Made by a program: the position numbers and the translations under genes
Source: Pelomyxa schiedti
Taxonomy: Eukaryota > Evosea > Pelobiontida > Pelomyxidae
DNA length: 64,000 nt
NCBI GenBank assembly: GCA_020536535.1
Contig: JAHLWZ010000222.1
Span: 62,001-126,000 of the forward strand
Direction of reading: 5' to 3'
The notes under the pieces: generated by a model
The model's database searches: none
What the model was told of the DNA's origin: nothing
Seen by the model: only the letters and a program-made list of their open reading frames with translations
Shown here: positions 22,519 to 33,829 of the stretch, one piece after another
Layout of the letters: each line of letters starts with the position of its first letter
Position numbering within the stretch: position 1 is the first letter of the stretch

Positions 22519-24168
22519 TTAGAAAGTCTTTCTGGTTCCAGAGAATGGCTGAATGCCGGCACCACGTCCTCTTGGGGCGCCTCCGCGTCCTCCTCGGAAA
22601 CCACCACCACGGCCGCCTCTTCCTCCACGTCCTCCACGGCTGCCGCCAGCTAAACAAGTGGTTAGTAAATGGATTTTCTTTGGATAGGTGGAAGAAATCT
22701 TACTTGGGCATTCTCGTGACTGGTGTCCTTCCTGGCCACAGTTGAAGCAGCCATTGCCGCCGCCAGATGGGCATTCCCTGGACATGTGTCCTTGCTCGCC
22801 GCACTTGAAGCATCCAGAACCGCCAGAGCGACCGCCAGCGCCGCCGCCTTGTGGGCATTCCCTGGACATGTGTCCTTGCTCGCCGCACTTGAAGCAACCG
22901 GAGCCAGAACCACCGCCGCCGCCTTGTGGGCAGTCCCTAGACATGTGTCCTTGTTCTCCGCATTTGAAGCAACCAGAGCCAGAACCAGAACCAGAGCCGC
23001 CGCCTTGTGGGCAGTCCCTAGACATGTGTCCTTGCTCTCCGCACTTGAAGCAACCGGAGCCAGAACCAGAGCCGCCACCAGATGGGCATTCCCTGGACAT
23101 GTGTCCTTGCTCTCCGCACTTGAAGCAGCCTGAACCGCCACCACGACCTCCTCCCATGCCACCGCGTCCACCACGGCCGCCACGTCCGCCTCTTCCTCCG
23201 AAGTCGCGGGGCTTCTGGGGCTGAGGGCACTCCCTAGACTGATGACCTTCCTGGCCACAGTTGTAGCAAGTTCCAGCTCCGCGAGGTCTGGCCTTCTCGA
23301 GGTTAAGCATGGAACCGTCTAGTTGAGAGTTCTGGAATTTCTGAATAGCATTCTCAGCGGCTTCGTCGTCGGGGAGATCGATAAAGCCAAAACTATCAGA
23401 GGTGACTTTTTGGAAGGAAATGTGGGAGAGCATACCCTTTGTAGGGGATAACACGGGCGTCGAGGAGGGATTCGCCCAAAGATTCAAAGTGAGCGCGGAG
23501 TGTCTCCTTGGTGGTGTTTTCACTGAGGTTTGCAACACGAACTGATATAACGGCTCCGCCCTCCTGCCTTGCTACCTTGGAGGGAGATGGGGTTGCTTCC
23601 GCAGCGCTTGCGGCCTTTCGCTTCATACCAGGGAACTGAAAAAAATATTAGTCAAGAAAAACACAATCAAGATGGGAAGGTACGGCTTCTTCGGGCTCTT
23701 CCTCCTTGGCAACTTCCTCCTCCTTGGCCTCCTCGGCATCCTCAGCCTCCTCAGACTTCTCCTCTGCCTCTTCGGCCTCCTCTTCTTCCTTGGCCTCTTC
23801 CTCTTCCTCCTCTTCCTTAGCGGGCTTAGCAGCAGCCTTGGGAGCCTCTTTTGCTGCTGGCTTTGCCTTCGTTGCAGGGGAACCCTTGCCTGCCTTGACT
23901 GGTTTTGTCTCCACCTCCTCTTGTTCCTCTTCCTCCTCCTGGACTTCTTCCTCGGCCTCCTCGGGCTCGGGTTCAGGCTCGGGCTTCTTGGCAACCTTTG
24001 CTATTACGAGAGTCACAAAAAAAACCCAGAAAAAAGTATAAACACTACTACACACAAACAACGCGACAACAGACAAAACCGCGGTGGTGCAGAAGAAAAA
24101 AAAAAAAAAAAAAACGACGACAAACCGGGTGCAGCGGTCTTCTTTGTTGGTGCAGCGGCCTTCTTCAT
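22519..24168 (-). CDS. Nucleolin-like RNA-binding protein: acidic tract, RRM, seven CCHC knuckles, RGG tail
   Basis: ATG at 24168 gives MKKAAAPTKKTAAPG. A second exon is an acidic Glu run (EEAEEEVQEEEEEQEE) flanked by Ala/Lys-rich stretches, as in nucleolin. An RRM follows: ISVRVANLSENTTKETLRAH (RNP2 side), then SFGFIDLPDDEAAENAIQKF (RNP1-like). It is followed by CYNCGQEGHQSREC, five knuckles of type CFKCGEQGHMSRxC separated by Gly/Ser linkers, a final CFNCGQEGHQSREC, and an RGG-rich tail ending RGAGIQPFSGTRKTF at 22519. Acidic-RRM-RGG proteins act in rRNA processing and nucleolar chromatin; CCHC knuckles bind single-stranded nucleic acid. The five central knuckle units are nearly identical, a sign of recent tandem duplication. 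Confidence 0.85.
22700..23280 (-). repeat. Tandem CCHC zinc-knuckle repeats
   Basis: Five nearly identical coding units (CFKCGEQGHMSRxC plus Gly/Ser linker, about 69-87 bases each) are flanked by two related units (CYNCGQEGHQSREC and CFNCGQEGHQSREC). The near identity at DNA level, including linkers, indicates recent unequal exchange or slippage. Confidence 0.85.
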
Positions 24169-24548
24169 CTTGATGTATCGATATTGTAGGAGGTGGGTGG
24201 TGTGCGGTGTCCCGGACCTGCTTGGTTTGATCTTTGTTGGAAGTGATAAAGAAAAGTGAATGCCCAACCTGCGGCGTTTATAAAGGATATTTAATTAAAC
24301 TGTGACCGAAAGGATCGCAATTGCACTTGAAGATTAATTAAATGCATTGTTTCGCCTTTATCCCTCTGATGAACCCCCAAGCCTCAGGGGCTCATGCCCC
24401 TCCAGACCAGGAAAGGTGTTCGGACTCACAACTTCCCAGTTGATCACTCATTCTGAGCTGCTTTTCAGGGCTGACACAGTGGATCTTGATGCTCACTTTG
24501 GCAATCAATGACTAATGTACAGAAACATCAAAAAAAAAAAAACGAGAG
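24169..24548. promoter_or_regulatory. Divergent promoter region, 380 bases
   Basis: It lies between the divergent nucleolin-like gene and the ABHD13-like gene. It includes tataaagg at about 24279, reading toward neither start at a standard distance, and the AT-rich ttaattaaac and attaattaaat at about 24291-24345. No specific factor site can be assigned. Confidence 0.35.
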
Positions 24549-25871
24549 ATGTGGAATCTCATCGAGTATACGGCAGCTGGCTTTGTCGCATTGGCGTTGT
24601 TTGTTCTTGTTTGCCTCTATATGGTGCAAAACCACATCGTGTACGTGCCACAGATGGGATCTACTGTGTTACTTGACCCGGCACGGTATTCCTCATCTTG
24701 TCTTAGCTTCAGTTTTTTTTTTGGCTGTGTTGCACGGCCCACGTGACTTTGAATGGGACAGGTATGGCCTCGCGGAAAAATGGCGTGAGTACTTTTTGAA
24801 GACGAGAGATGGCGTTCGACTTCAGACGTGGCTGTTTGTGCAAAGAAAACAAGCACCCACGTTTATTTTTTTCCATAGTACTCGCCTGTTACTCCTTCGT
24901 TAACTTCCTTCTACAACCGGCTTAGTTGTTTTCAGGTAACGCTGGAAGTATGTGAATCCCTCCCTCCCCCTGTCTCTTCCATTCATTGACTAGAGGGATT
25001 CTTCATTCTTCCAAGATATCACCCATCGCCTGCCCCACATTGCTGGATTTATGTCATATGCGCAAGTCAACGTTTTCATTGTCTCCTACAGAGGGTCTGC
25101 CTCGTGTTCTTTTTGTCCGTTGTGACTCCATTCTCAGATATTGCAAGAGCACAGGTTCACCCTCAGAATCTGGCCTCAAAATTGATGCCGAGGTACACTG
25201 TCAGGATCTTCTTCCCTGTGTGCTTATATTATTATTGATAGACGGCCTATGAATTCCTTTCAACTGCTGATGACTTGATTGACACCTCAAAGATTGTTGT
25301 GTTTGGCAATTCTCTTGGTGGAGCTGTTGCAATTTATCTTGCGTCAAGACCGAATGTATTTTTCCTCACTCATGCGCGACATCTCCATTCTTTCTGTACA
25401 CCGCATTAGCACCCAGATGTCCCGTTACTTAAGCTGAATTTTGCAAGGTTAGAATTAGCTGCTTAATTATTGAAAACACTTTTACATCTGTCCCAGACAT
25501 GGTTCCCGTAATAATGCCATTTATGCGCCCCTTCCGGAACTTCTCTGCTAATAAGGTATGACCCTAGAGCCCATGAATGATACCTTTACCTTTTCAGTGG
25601 TACAGCATTAAGGACATTGCTAAAGTGTCTGTGCCCATTCTGTTTTTGAGCAGTGCTGCCGACGAGATGATTCCTCCCTCACAAATGCAATCTCTCTATG
25701 AAGGTACCGTGATCGTCCCACCAACAAAAAACTAAATAAAACGCTACAGCTGCCACAAGCGCTCCCACAAAGAAGCTAGTTTCATTCCCCAACGGCTTGC
25801 ATATGAATCTCTGTGACCGCAAAGAGTACTACCACGCAATTCAACAATATTTACAAACAATTTTCACCTGA
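24549..25871 (+). CDS. ABHD13/BEM46-like membrane-anchored alpha/beta hydrolase
   Basis: ATG at 24549 gives MWNLIEYTAAGFVALALF and a single N-terminal membrane anchor, then QNHIVYVPQMG. Short exons follow: REYFLKTRDGVRLQTWLF, APTFIFFH joined to GNAGS (the HGNAGN oxyanion motif), NVFIVSYRG, STGSPSESGLKIDAE, VVFGNSLGGAVAIYLAS (nucleophile GNSLGG), VPVIMPFMRPFRNFS, VPILFLSSAADEMIPPSQM (catalytic Asp) and FPNGLHMNLCDRKEYYHAI (catalytic His). This is the complete triad order of the BEM46/ABHD13 family. The stop is at 25871. The family are ER or plasma-membrane serine hydrolases; ABHD13 relatives are implicated in depalmitoylation, a possible but unproven substrate here. About ten introns interrupt the gene. 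Confidence 0.8.
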
Positions 25872-26010
25872 TACATAAATTCTAAAAAAAAATGCTTGGA
25901 TATCCGAGCACAACAGTTGTCCCTTTTTTTTTTTTGATGAGCTACAACCAAAAATTTGAACGTTCGAAGGTATGTTTTAGAAGAATAATCACTAACAAAC
26001 TTCAAAAAAA

Positions 26011-29000
26011 TCAGGCAAGAGAGCGATAGAGTTCCTGTTATTTTGCAGTTGGTGGAAACGTGTGAGAGAATGAGGAATACAAACCCGAATTTGAGAGTCG
26101 TACTTGTCATAAATTGCTGTTCGTTTCAGCTTCATTGATGGAGTTGTGAGGCCGGTCTCGGGTGCCCATTTGTCAGTGATCATAAGTATAGCATTAGGTA
26201 TTTCGTACTTGACCAACTGTGTTAAGAATGAAGTTGGTGACAACAGGGAGAGGTGTTTTTGCGCCTACCCTTGCCTTCTGAGATGAGGATTGGATGGATT
26301 CGAGTACAGCTTGCCTTACTTTGGGATCTTTGCAGGCGGCTTGGTACTCTTTTGGGTTCTTGTTCTCGTTATTCTGGAGTGAGAAAGAGTAAAGAAATAC
26401 CTCCATGTTGCCGGGGTGAATTTCAGAAATAGCCTCCTTGTTTGGTATAACGAGAGCAATTGGGAGGCTTTGATTGCTGTCCACGTGAGCACAAACCTTT
26501 GTTTTAGCGTGAGTGAAGGACAAAGTGGTTTCGACATACCATGTCAACAAATCTACTTAGACAATATGCACTCTCTACTTTTTCCAAACTACACATTTTC
26601 TACTAAGGGGGAGAAGTAGTTATAGGGAACTTACGCAACATATTCACCATTGTGTAACTTGGCTATATTTTTACGTCTGTCGATGAGTTCTTGGGGAATC
26701 AGCTTGAAGAAAAGAAATAAGTGGGATTACCAAGTGAACCATCCCAGTGCCACTGTTTGGAAAAGAATATATTTGAGTGTGGGTACAAAGAAGTGAAGAG
26801 AAAAACGTACTGTTCCAATGTCCCTTTAATGTGTTAGTTTTATTTATGTGAGTTGCTAAAGGATACCCTGTGTGGAACCACCCATCACTATCAAATGACT
26901 GCTTTCTGTGGGTTCATTAAATTAGAGGAGCAAACTTATGAAACAACGTGAGTTCATCTTGCTTGAAATATCCAGCAGCAATATTTTTACCACGCACCAG
27001 GATCTCCCCTCGTGCGCGGGGCCAATCAGAAGAAGAGTAACCAAGTTCCGGTACATCAATAAGTTTGACCTCTGGTGGGCATATAAATTTAAAAAACGAA
27101 GTAAAAAAACCTGTACCACAACAACAGCTTGGGGGACCACAGCGACAAACACTCGTGTTTGCTGGAAGTTGGAATGAGACAACAGCTGCTGTTTCAGTAA
27201 TACCTAAAGTAGAATTAAGGACTTTCTGGGGATTCAAAGCACATACCATAAGCTTGAATAAAAACTGGACAAAGAGTTGAGCGAAGAAATTTCTGAGTGA
27301 CAGCTGCCAATGGAGCCCCTCCCCTATTCCAAGATTGGTGCAGGGGAAAAAGAAGCTTTACTTACGACAAAATTACGCGCAGTCTTCCACCGGCAATGGC
27401 GTGGAATTTGTGAAATACTGCCTGTACGGTGTCGTTATCAACGTGCAGGATAGGCTTGTGCAAACCTTATCTAACACATAATTTATCACTTTACCAATAA
27501 AAGTGTGCCTCAGTCGGCCTATCCAAGATCAAAAAAGGAAAACATAAAGAACTCAAAAATACCACTGAAACGTTTCCTTATCCATAAAGAAAGTTTGAAC
27601 ACCTTTGCAGTACTTAATAACGATACCCATACTACCAGTTTAATACCACTCGAGTTGCGCGGGGTTGCTTTGATACTCGGCTAATAATAACTTTCCGTAA
27701 ACGTTCCCACACTGCCGGAACACCAATCATGATAGTCGGTCTAAGGGCGGGTATATCTCCACTGCACTCATAGCAGAATTGTCCCGTTAGGGTTCGTGCA
27801 CTCTAAAAAAATATGAGGCCCACAAAACCAAAAATTCAGTTGTACACACAGAGTATCCCCATTTAGCCCCAAGCCTAAATAGTGGGCACATTAATGTGAG
27901 GAAAAACCACAACAAAGAAAAGTTACCAGAAAAATGCGTATTCCGTGTTATTTTCTATCACATGAGCCATAGGTAGATAGGCAATAAACGTGTCATCCCC
28001 ATTAATTCCTGTGGAGTGCATGCCACCAGTGATACCAGTTAACATGCTCCTATGGGTAACAAGCACACCCTTTTGTGTTGCAATATTTAGGAAGAAGTAA
28101 AAATAAAAAGAGTAAAAAACCTTTGGCGTTCCTGTTGAGCCACTTGTATAAATAATAAATGCGAGAGTTGAAGGAGAAGGCGCACAGTGAATGGGAGGTG
28201 GACGATCAACGGACAAAATTGCCGGAATGGTGTGGACAGAGACACCACATTGCTGAAGGGCTTGCACTACGTCTGCTGGAGGATCACTGTCTTTGCAAAT
28301 GACATGAGTCAGCATAGGGCAGCAAGAAGCAACTTTTGGTAGGTGCTACAAGGTTGTTCGCGAAGGCAAAATAAGAACATGGATTTAGTGACCGAGGGGA
28401 AGACTTACAACTATCGTTTCATTACTGCAAAGTAAGATGGGGAGATTGGCTTCTTGTATGGCATGGCATGTTCCCTCAAAGCCTAAGTGAAACTCTTAGT
28501 TGTGAATGATGCAGCCCTAATTACTGTGGTCTTACATACCTATTGTGGTGTAGATGGTGACAGGTGTAGCAGAGAGGGTGTGGCATGCAGAGCTCAGCTG
28601 AAGCCATGCGGGGCAGGTCTCACAGAAGAAGCCAATCACATCTCCCTACAAGTGGAAGAGGCAAATTGTAAACTAAACTGACTTGGCATAAGATGAACAA
28701 CACACCTGTTTGGTTTTTAAATCTTGTTGCAGAAATGCGGCTAACTGATTGATCGTTTTCCCAACTTCAGCATACGTGACCCACGTGTACGGCCCAAGCT
28801 TGTAGTAGTTTACTGGTTTTTCAACGCCATCGATCTGAAAAAGGAAATTAGCATCGAAGCAATGACAAATGATAGACCATTTCAATTTTGGTTTGAATGC
28901 CCAATATATCTCTGGTTCCCATGCAATCTCTTGTTGCATATTTCTTTACGCTGGACCTGTTCTTGAAGGTTAATTTGTTCCCTAAGGGTGAGTTGCTTGA

Positions 29001-29336
29001 TACCAAACAATGTCATAGAGAGTAGTTACAGTTGGTTCTGGTATGAAGCAAGCCACTGGGTCTGTATGGCGAATAGGGAGTTTTCTTGACAGCCTCATTA
29101 CCCTTCCTGCACAAACAACAGGAGAAGGGAAAAAAAAAAAAAAAAAAAAAAAACCGTGTCAACGCAAAATAAAGCATAGTATGCAACTCGCCTTCGCCTT
29201 TAACAGGAGGAATAGATGGATCTCGCGTAGCGAATCTGCGGTACCACCTCACCCATACCGTGTAGTACAGAGCGAGGTACATCACGTAGATCGCAAACAG
29301 CACAACACCGGAGCAAAACATCACGTAGGCCGACAT
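26011..29336 (-). CDS. Long-chain acyl-CoA synthetase (ACSL-like), membrane-anchored
   Basis: ATG at 29336 gives MSAYVMFCSGVVLFAIYVMY, an N-terminal membrane anchor. Then come EPTVTTLYDI spliced to NRSSVKKYATRDCMGTR (typical of ACSL N-termini), PYTWVTYAEVGKTINQLAAF, GFFCETCPAWLQLSSACHTL, the AMP-binding motif AFIIYTSGSTGTPKG, LVTHRSMLTGITGGM, AYLPMAHVIE, PTIMIGVPAVWERLRKV, an ETAAVVSFQLP segment, WPRARGEILVRGKNIAAGYF, an RRKNIAKL-like motif, and a C-terminal VKYEIPNAILMITDKWA ending KYDSQI-RELYRSLA at 26011. The enzyme activates fatty acids to acyl-CoA with ATP. Anchor and motifs fit an ER or lipid-droplet ACSL. The gene has many short introns, and several middle exon borders are approximate. 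Confidence 0.85.
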
Positions 29337-29557
29337 CCCAGATCCGCTTGTTAAAGAATTAAACAACAAAACTGATTTTCAGGCTCGGCGTGTGACATTC
29401 ATTGAATTTCTCTTTTGGTCAAAAACAGTGAACTGTGTCATTCGTATTTTTTTTCTAACAACTCAGAGCGATGAGTATTGCCCAGAGGCGGAAGAACACC
29501 CGCTAAAAAAAACAAACCCTCAGAAACTGAGGAAAACGGCTTTTTTTTTTCTCCTTT

Positions 29558-32500
29558 TCAGCACAAGATGTGACTGTTCAGAATAAAACCTTCAGCAGAC
29601 TGGGTCACGTATTCCAGTGCTGGGGCATCAACCTTGGACTCAAGCCAAACCTTAGTTTTGTCCACTATCAATTTCCACTCTGGTAGCCACTGGGAAAACA
29701 CCTTCCTGAGAAGAACTACGCACACAGAGGTAGCCCAGATAGAGGAATCCTCAGTGATGGAACTCCCCAGATTAAATGTGGCCTGGTTGGTATTCCAGCA
29801 AGTCAGAAGTTCCTCAGATAACGACCAGGACCCGTCGATGTTCACTAGCAGCATCAGTTGTTCAAACTTGGCTCTTAAGTTTACAATTGCTTTGCTTGGC
29901 ATACTTGCTGGTGGTGAGATTGTTGGTGTTGGAACATCATATGCAGGCATGGCCGTAAACATGGGATCGATTTGGCACGTGTCAATGTCCTGCTTGGTGG
30001 AATGTATAAGTTCGGGCGGGGGTACAGAATTTTCCACGTGAGTCCAGTCAACACCATGAAAGAACTCATGTGCTTTGATTTCAGAGAGAGATGGCCTGGA
30101 TGCCGGATTTTTTTCCATAAGGGCCGTAAGTAAAGTCTGAGCACGCGTATCAAGTGAAGGGGGAAACGCGAGAGGCTGCTGAAGAATGCTGGCATACATT
30201 TTTGTTACGTCATCAGAATAAAAGGGAGGCTAGAAAAGGTGAATATTTGGAAACGCTGATGGATGCAAACAAGTCCTGTGAGGAGTTCGTATATAATCGA
30301 GCCGAAAGTATAAAAATCGACTTGCTGGTTATCTGCTGTCGTGAATGATGTAGGGCTAATTTTCAGATGGCCTGCGAAAAGTATTGAGAGGAATCGCTGG
30401 TGATAAGGAGTGTTACCGCTAGGAGAGACAGATATGGAATCCGTGTCGAGTTTGCCTACGGAGTAGTGATGGGAGTGCAGGTACTCTATAGCAGAAAGAA
30501 GCTCCATCCCAACGAATCTAGCTGGACTGTGTATCAGTGAATGCATAAAGACATTATTGGTGCACCTGCATTCACTGAAAGCACCTTGTTGGCGGCCAGG
30601 AGGTAAAACAATGAACAATAAGTTTTTGTACTTTCAAAAACGAGATGTACTTTGGAGTTCCCCTTTGTTGAATGAGGCTCATACATGAAAAATGAGTACC
30701 TCACTGGAGTCAATTAACCTCTGTATACACGGGTGATTGAGGCGCTTTAGTTGATCAGGAGAAAGAAGAGTCCCGTGTTGTACGCTTCCTGATAGCATCT
30801 CAGGGGCTGTTACCAGTTGAGCACACTCAAAAGATTAGGGAACCCACCAAGGTATTCTGGTGTTCCACAAAATGTGTTTGTAGAGGAAGTTCCACTTGTG
30901 CGGACAACAAGGGTAGCTTCCCCCCCCGTTTTTCTGTCTCGCACTTCTAAAACCTTATAGAAAGTAAATAATGGCTGAGGAAAGAAAGTCCAACTTTTCC
31001 AAAAGACCCACGCCCCAGTACTTTAAGAAGATCATAACCATCAGCAATACTGTTTGTAGTGGAAGAACTTTGAGTGAAAGACGGATCTACATTGCTTACA
31101 TCACAGTAGGAAGTTGTTGTTATTCCTAGCACAACGGTTAGTGTATGTGTACAAAAAAGAGGCTCACCAGTAGTTGGAACGTAGGTAAAGCCTTGAAAAA
31201 GATCTGGCGCAGAACTGACACTCGAAGATTGGCCAGAGTTGTAAGTGAACCCAGAAAAGTCGTACTGTGCGTTATCTCGTAAAGCCATGGATTTGTGCAC
31301 TTGTACCCCAGGTGTTTTATCACAGATAACAAATGAGGTGAACCTGCTTGATAGGCCATATCTTGTTTTGGTGTAAGCCATTTAGTTTGCTTCGGTGTGA
31401 CGATTGTTATGTCTATGTAAGAATAAAAGGGTAACTTTAGAGCCAGTCTTAAGATTTCTTCTTTGTGACTATCACCATAGGGAAAGTCCTTTATAATACT
31501 GGCAGCAGCGAGCTGATGTATCAGAACTCCACACCATGTTTCAGTTTTTGAGGAACTTTTTGTGGTGTTGGATTTGATATGGAGATGAAAATTTTCTACT
31601 TGATGGTTACTCTTTTTGTTGTTGGACTTGTGCAGTTGATATTAACATGAAGGGAGGTAGCATCACAACGTGGAGCAAGGCCAAAGACTAAAAAGGTAAG
31701 AAGCACCAGGGAGACAGGGAAAGAGTACCAATGAAGGTTTCCTCGTTGAAAATAGGTGGTAGAATTGAAGGTGAAATCTGAAGTTTGGGGATATTACAGT
31801 CAAGTGTTACACCTAAAAAGGAAGGCTTGCTGAGGTTTGTGGAACTGGTAAGAAACAAATTCTTACCTCTTTTGATCTGGACAGTTGTTGCATTACAGCT
31901 TGGGGGATATCTTCGTTCTCTATGACATGGACAGGATTGCCATTAGTAATCGAGGCTAAACCTTTTCTAGTGTTATAAATGCTTTTGTTCTGGATAATCA
32001 TGGTAAATCAAGTACTGTTGACCAGGTCCAAGCCAGATTGGGAGCCAATACCAAAAGAGAAAATCCTACAAAAACCTAGGATATTACAGTTAGTTTTCGC
32101 CCTGTGCTAGAATAGTACTTACCAGATCTGGATGTAATAAAGTTTTTGACTTCATCTTCATTTTCAATTTCACCATCGGTCTTATTGTTATCTTTCAGGA
32201 AGTAAAGGAAAGAAAATGGAATGTACCATGACAAAGAGTTGAAGAGCACTCTTCAGATGAGACTTGTGTGTTAAAGCTTCCTTGAGAGGAGAAAAAATGT
32301 TGGTCCCTCCATAGTTGCTAGACAACTCGCCAACAAAGCAGTCAGCTTGCTTGAAACTTACAAAAAAAAAAGGGAAGGATTAAATAAATTGGGAGAATAA
32401 AGTTCAATACTTTTCTGGAGTATATGGGACACTGGAGGGGAACAGTTTCTTAAAATTAGTTCCAAAGGCTATTACTATAGGGAATAAGATTCACACTCGA

Positions 32501-33673
32501 CCCTTCTCTGTCATACAATTGAAGTAGGAATTGACGGGGAGACCTCTCAGGCACAGTTTCAACGCTAGTTTCGCTCTTTCAATTCTTTTTTTCATGATAT
32601 TAGGAACAAGGACATAAATTTACTTGAGAGTAAACAAAGCCATAGATAATATAGTACTACCTCATCCCAGCCATAGAGCCACTACAATCAACAATGAAAA
32701 TAAATTCAAGGGGTAATACTGAAGTATTTTCAATTTGTGGATCATAGCTCAGCAATAATGCCATCTCATCATCACTTTCAGATGTTTCCAAAGCAAAAGA
32801 TGCCACATTACGAAGAGTTGGTGTTTCCCTCACTTCTACACAGAAAGGGAAACCCCCAAAGCCTTCCTGGCTAGTAAAAAGCAGGCTACTTGGAGTGCAA
32901 TCTGCTTTATGCGAGGGTGACAATATTCCTTCAATTACTCGGCCATGTGGTTCAACAGAAACCTTAAGTATTACACATCTTGCACCAGGAACAAGTGTTT
33001 CGAAATTAGAAAACTGTTGAAGATCTCGGCCAATATCCAAAACACTGGGGATTGTGGCCAACTTTTCAGCAGAACCCAAAACCAAACCAGCAGTAAACGG
33101 AAATGAAAGTGTTGCCACGTTCCTGTGCACACTCAAACGCGTAATGTATTCGACCATGATCGTGCACCACTCCAGTGGTGCCAAGTTTCCCACAGAAACT
33201 TGCACACTTCCCTTTTCATCTTGAACTAAAAGGTTCATCGTCAACAAATTAAAAGAGGCCAACGACCCAGGCTAACAAAAGAATTTGGGAAGAAGGAAAA
33301 AAAAGAAAAAGAAAAAGAAAAAAAAGGGGGGGGGGGGGGGGGGGGGAAAAAAACCTTGGTCAGCCAAAAAGGCTGTTTGTGACTGTGCAATTGCGTCATC
33401 GTACGCCGAAAACGCGGCGTCCTTGGCGCGCACGGACCCGACGAGCCTCTTGCGCCCCGCGACGTTCGCCTCGAAGCCGCAAACCGTCGCGTCGGGGCCG
33501 AGCCGGAGCGAGATAGACGACTCGAGGGGCGACGCGCCGACGTTGGCGAGGGCCAGCGCAACGCGAACCGACGCGCAGCGGCACCAAACGACGCGGGCGT
33601 GAACCACCGCGCAAAGCAACTGCAGATCCGACGACGCGTCACCTCCCGTTCCCAACGTCCCTCTCACGTCCAT
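29558..33673 (-). CDS. VIT-VWA protein with embedded AGC-like pseudokinase
   Basis: ATG at 33673 opens a GC-rich first exon with a VIT domain (CASVRVALALANVGASPLES, AVVHARVVW, KDAAFSAYDDAIAQSQTAFL), then WCTIMVEYITRLSVHRNVAT and a VWA domain whose metal site is FIFIVDCSGSMAGMR. Further exons reach YGLSSRFTSFVIC, a segment found after VWA in VWA5A-type proteins. Then comes a kinase-like domain: YDLLKVLGRGSFGKV, TNTFCGTPEYLAPEML, LKRLNHPCIQRLIDSSE, YKNLLFIVLPPG, ELLSAIEYLHSHHYSVGKLD, QQVDFYTFGSIIYELLTG, PPFYSDDVTKMYASILQQ. The end, VNIDGSWSLSEELLTCW to LPEWKLIVDKTKVWLES, is again the VWA5A-type C-terminal domain, which argues for a single gene. HRD and DFG are absent. The alternative is two adjacent genes split near 31.4 kb. 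Confidence 0.75.
33318..33350. repeat. Poly-G tract followed by A run in the first VIT-VWA intron
   Basis: A run of about 20 G flanked by AAAAAG runs lies in the inferred intron between the GC-rich first exon and the second exon. The exact length is uncertain, as such tracts are prone to slippage and read error. Confidence 0.7.
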
Positions 33674-33829
33674 TGCTTGTCAACAACGGTTCGCTACGGC
33701 GTCGGTTTTTTTTTTCTCTTTTTTTGTTTTTTGTGGAAGTGTGGGATCTTCAGGTTTCGCTCATTCACTTGTTTCGTCTCTTTGGTGTTGCGAGATTGGA
33801 CGATTAAGTGCAACAAATTGACGGGAGTG

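Noticed and set aside
28930-29020. Apparent stop and frameshift after TLYDIVWYQATHP in the acyl-CoA synthetase
   Set aside because: A 46-base intron from gtttggtatc to cttcaag joins TLYDI to NRSSVKKYATRDCMGTR cleanly.
29120-29153. Poly-A run in the acyl-CoA synthetase region as a retrotransposon tail
   Set aside because: It lies in an intron just before the acceptor on the coding strand as a T run, like other polypyrimidine tracts here; no target-site duplication or coding element is adjacent.
30600-30700. Apparent frameshift in the pseudokinase between two readings of the strand-5 region
   Set aside because: An intron ending ctcgtttttgaaag restores YKNLLFIVLPPG and GAFSECR in one frame, so no lesion is needed.
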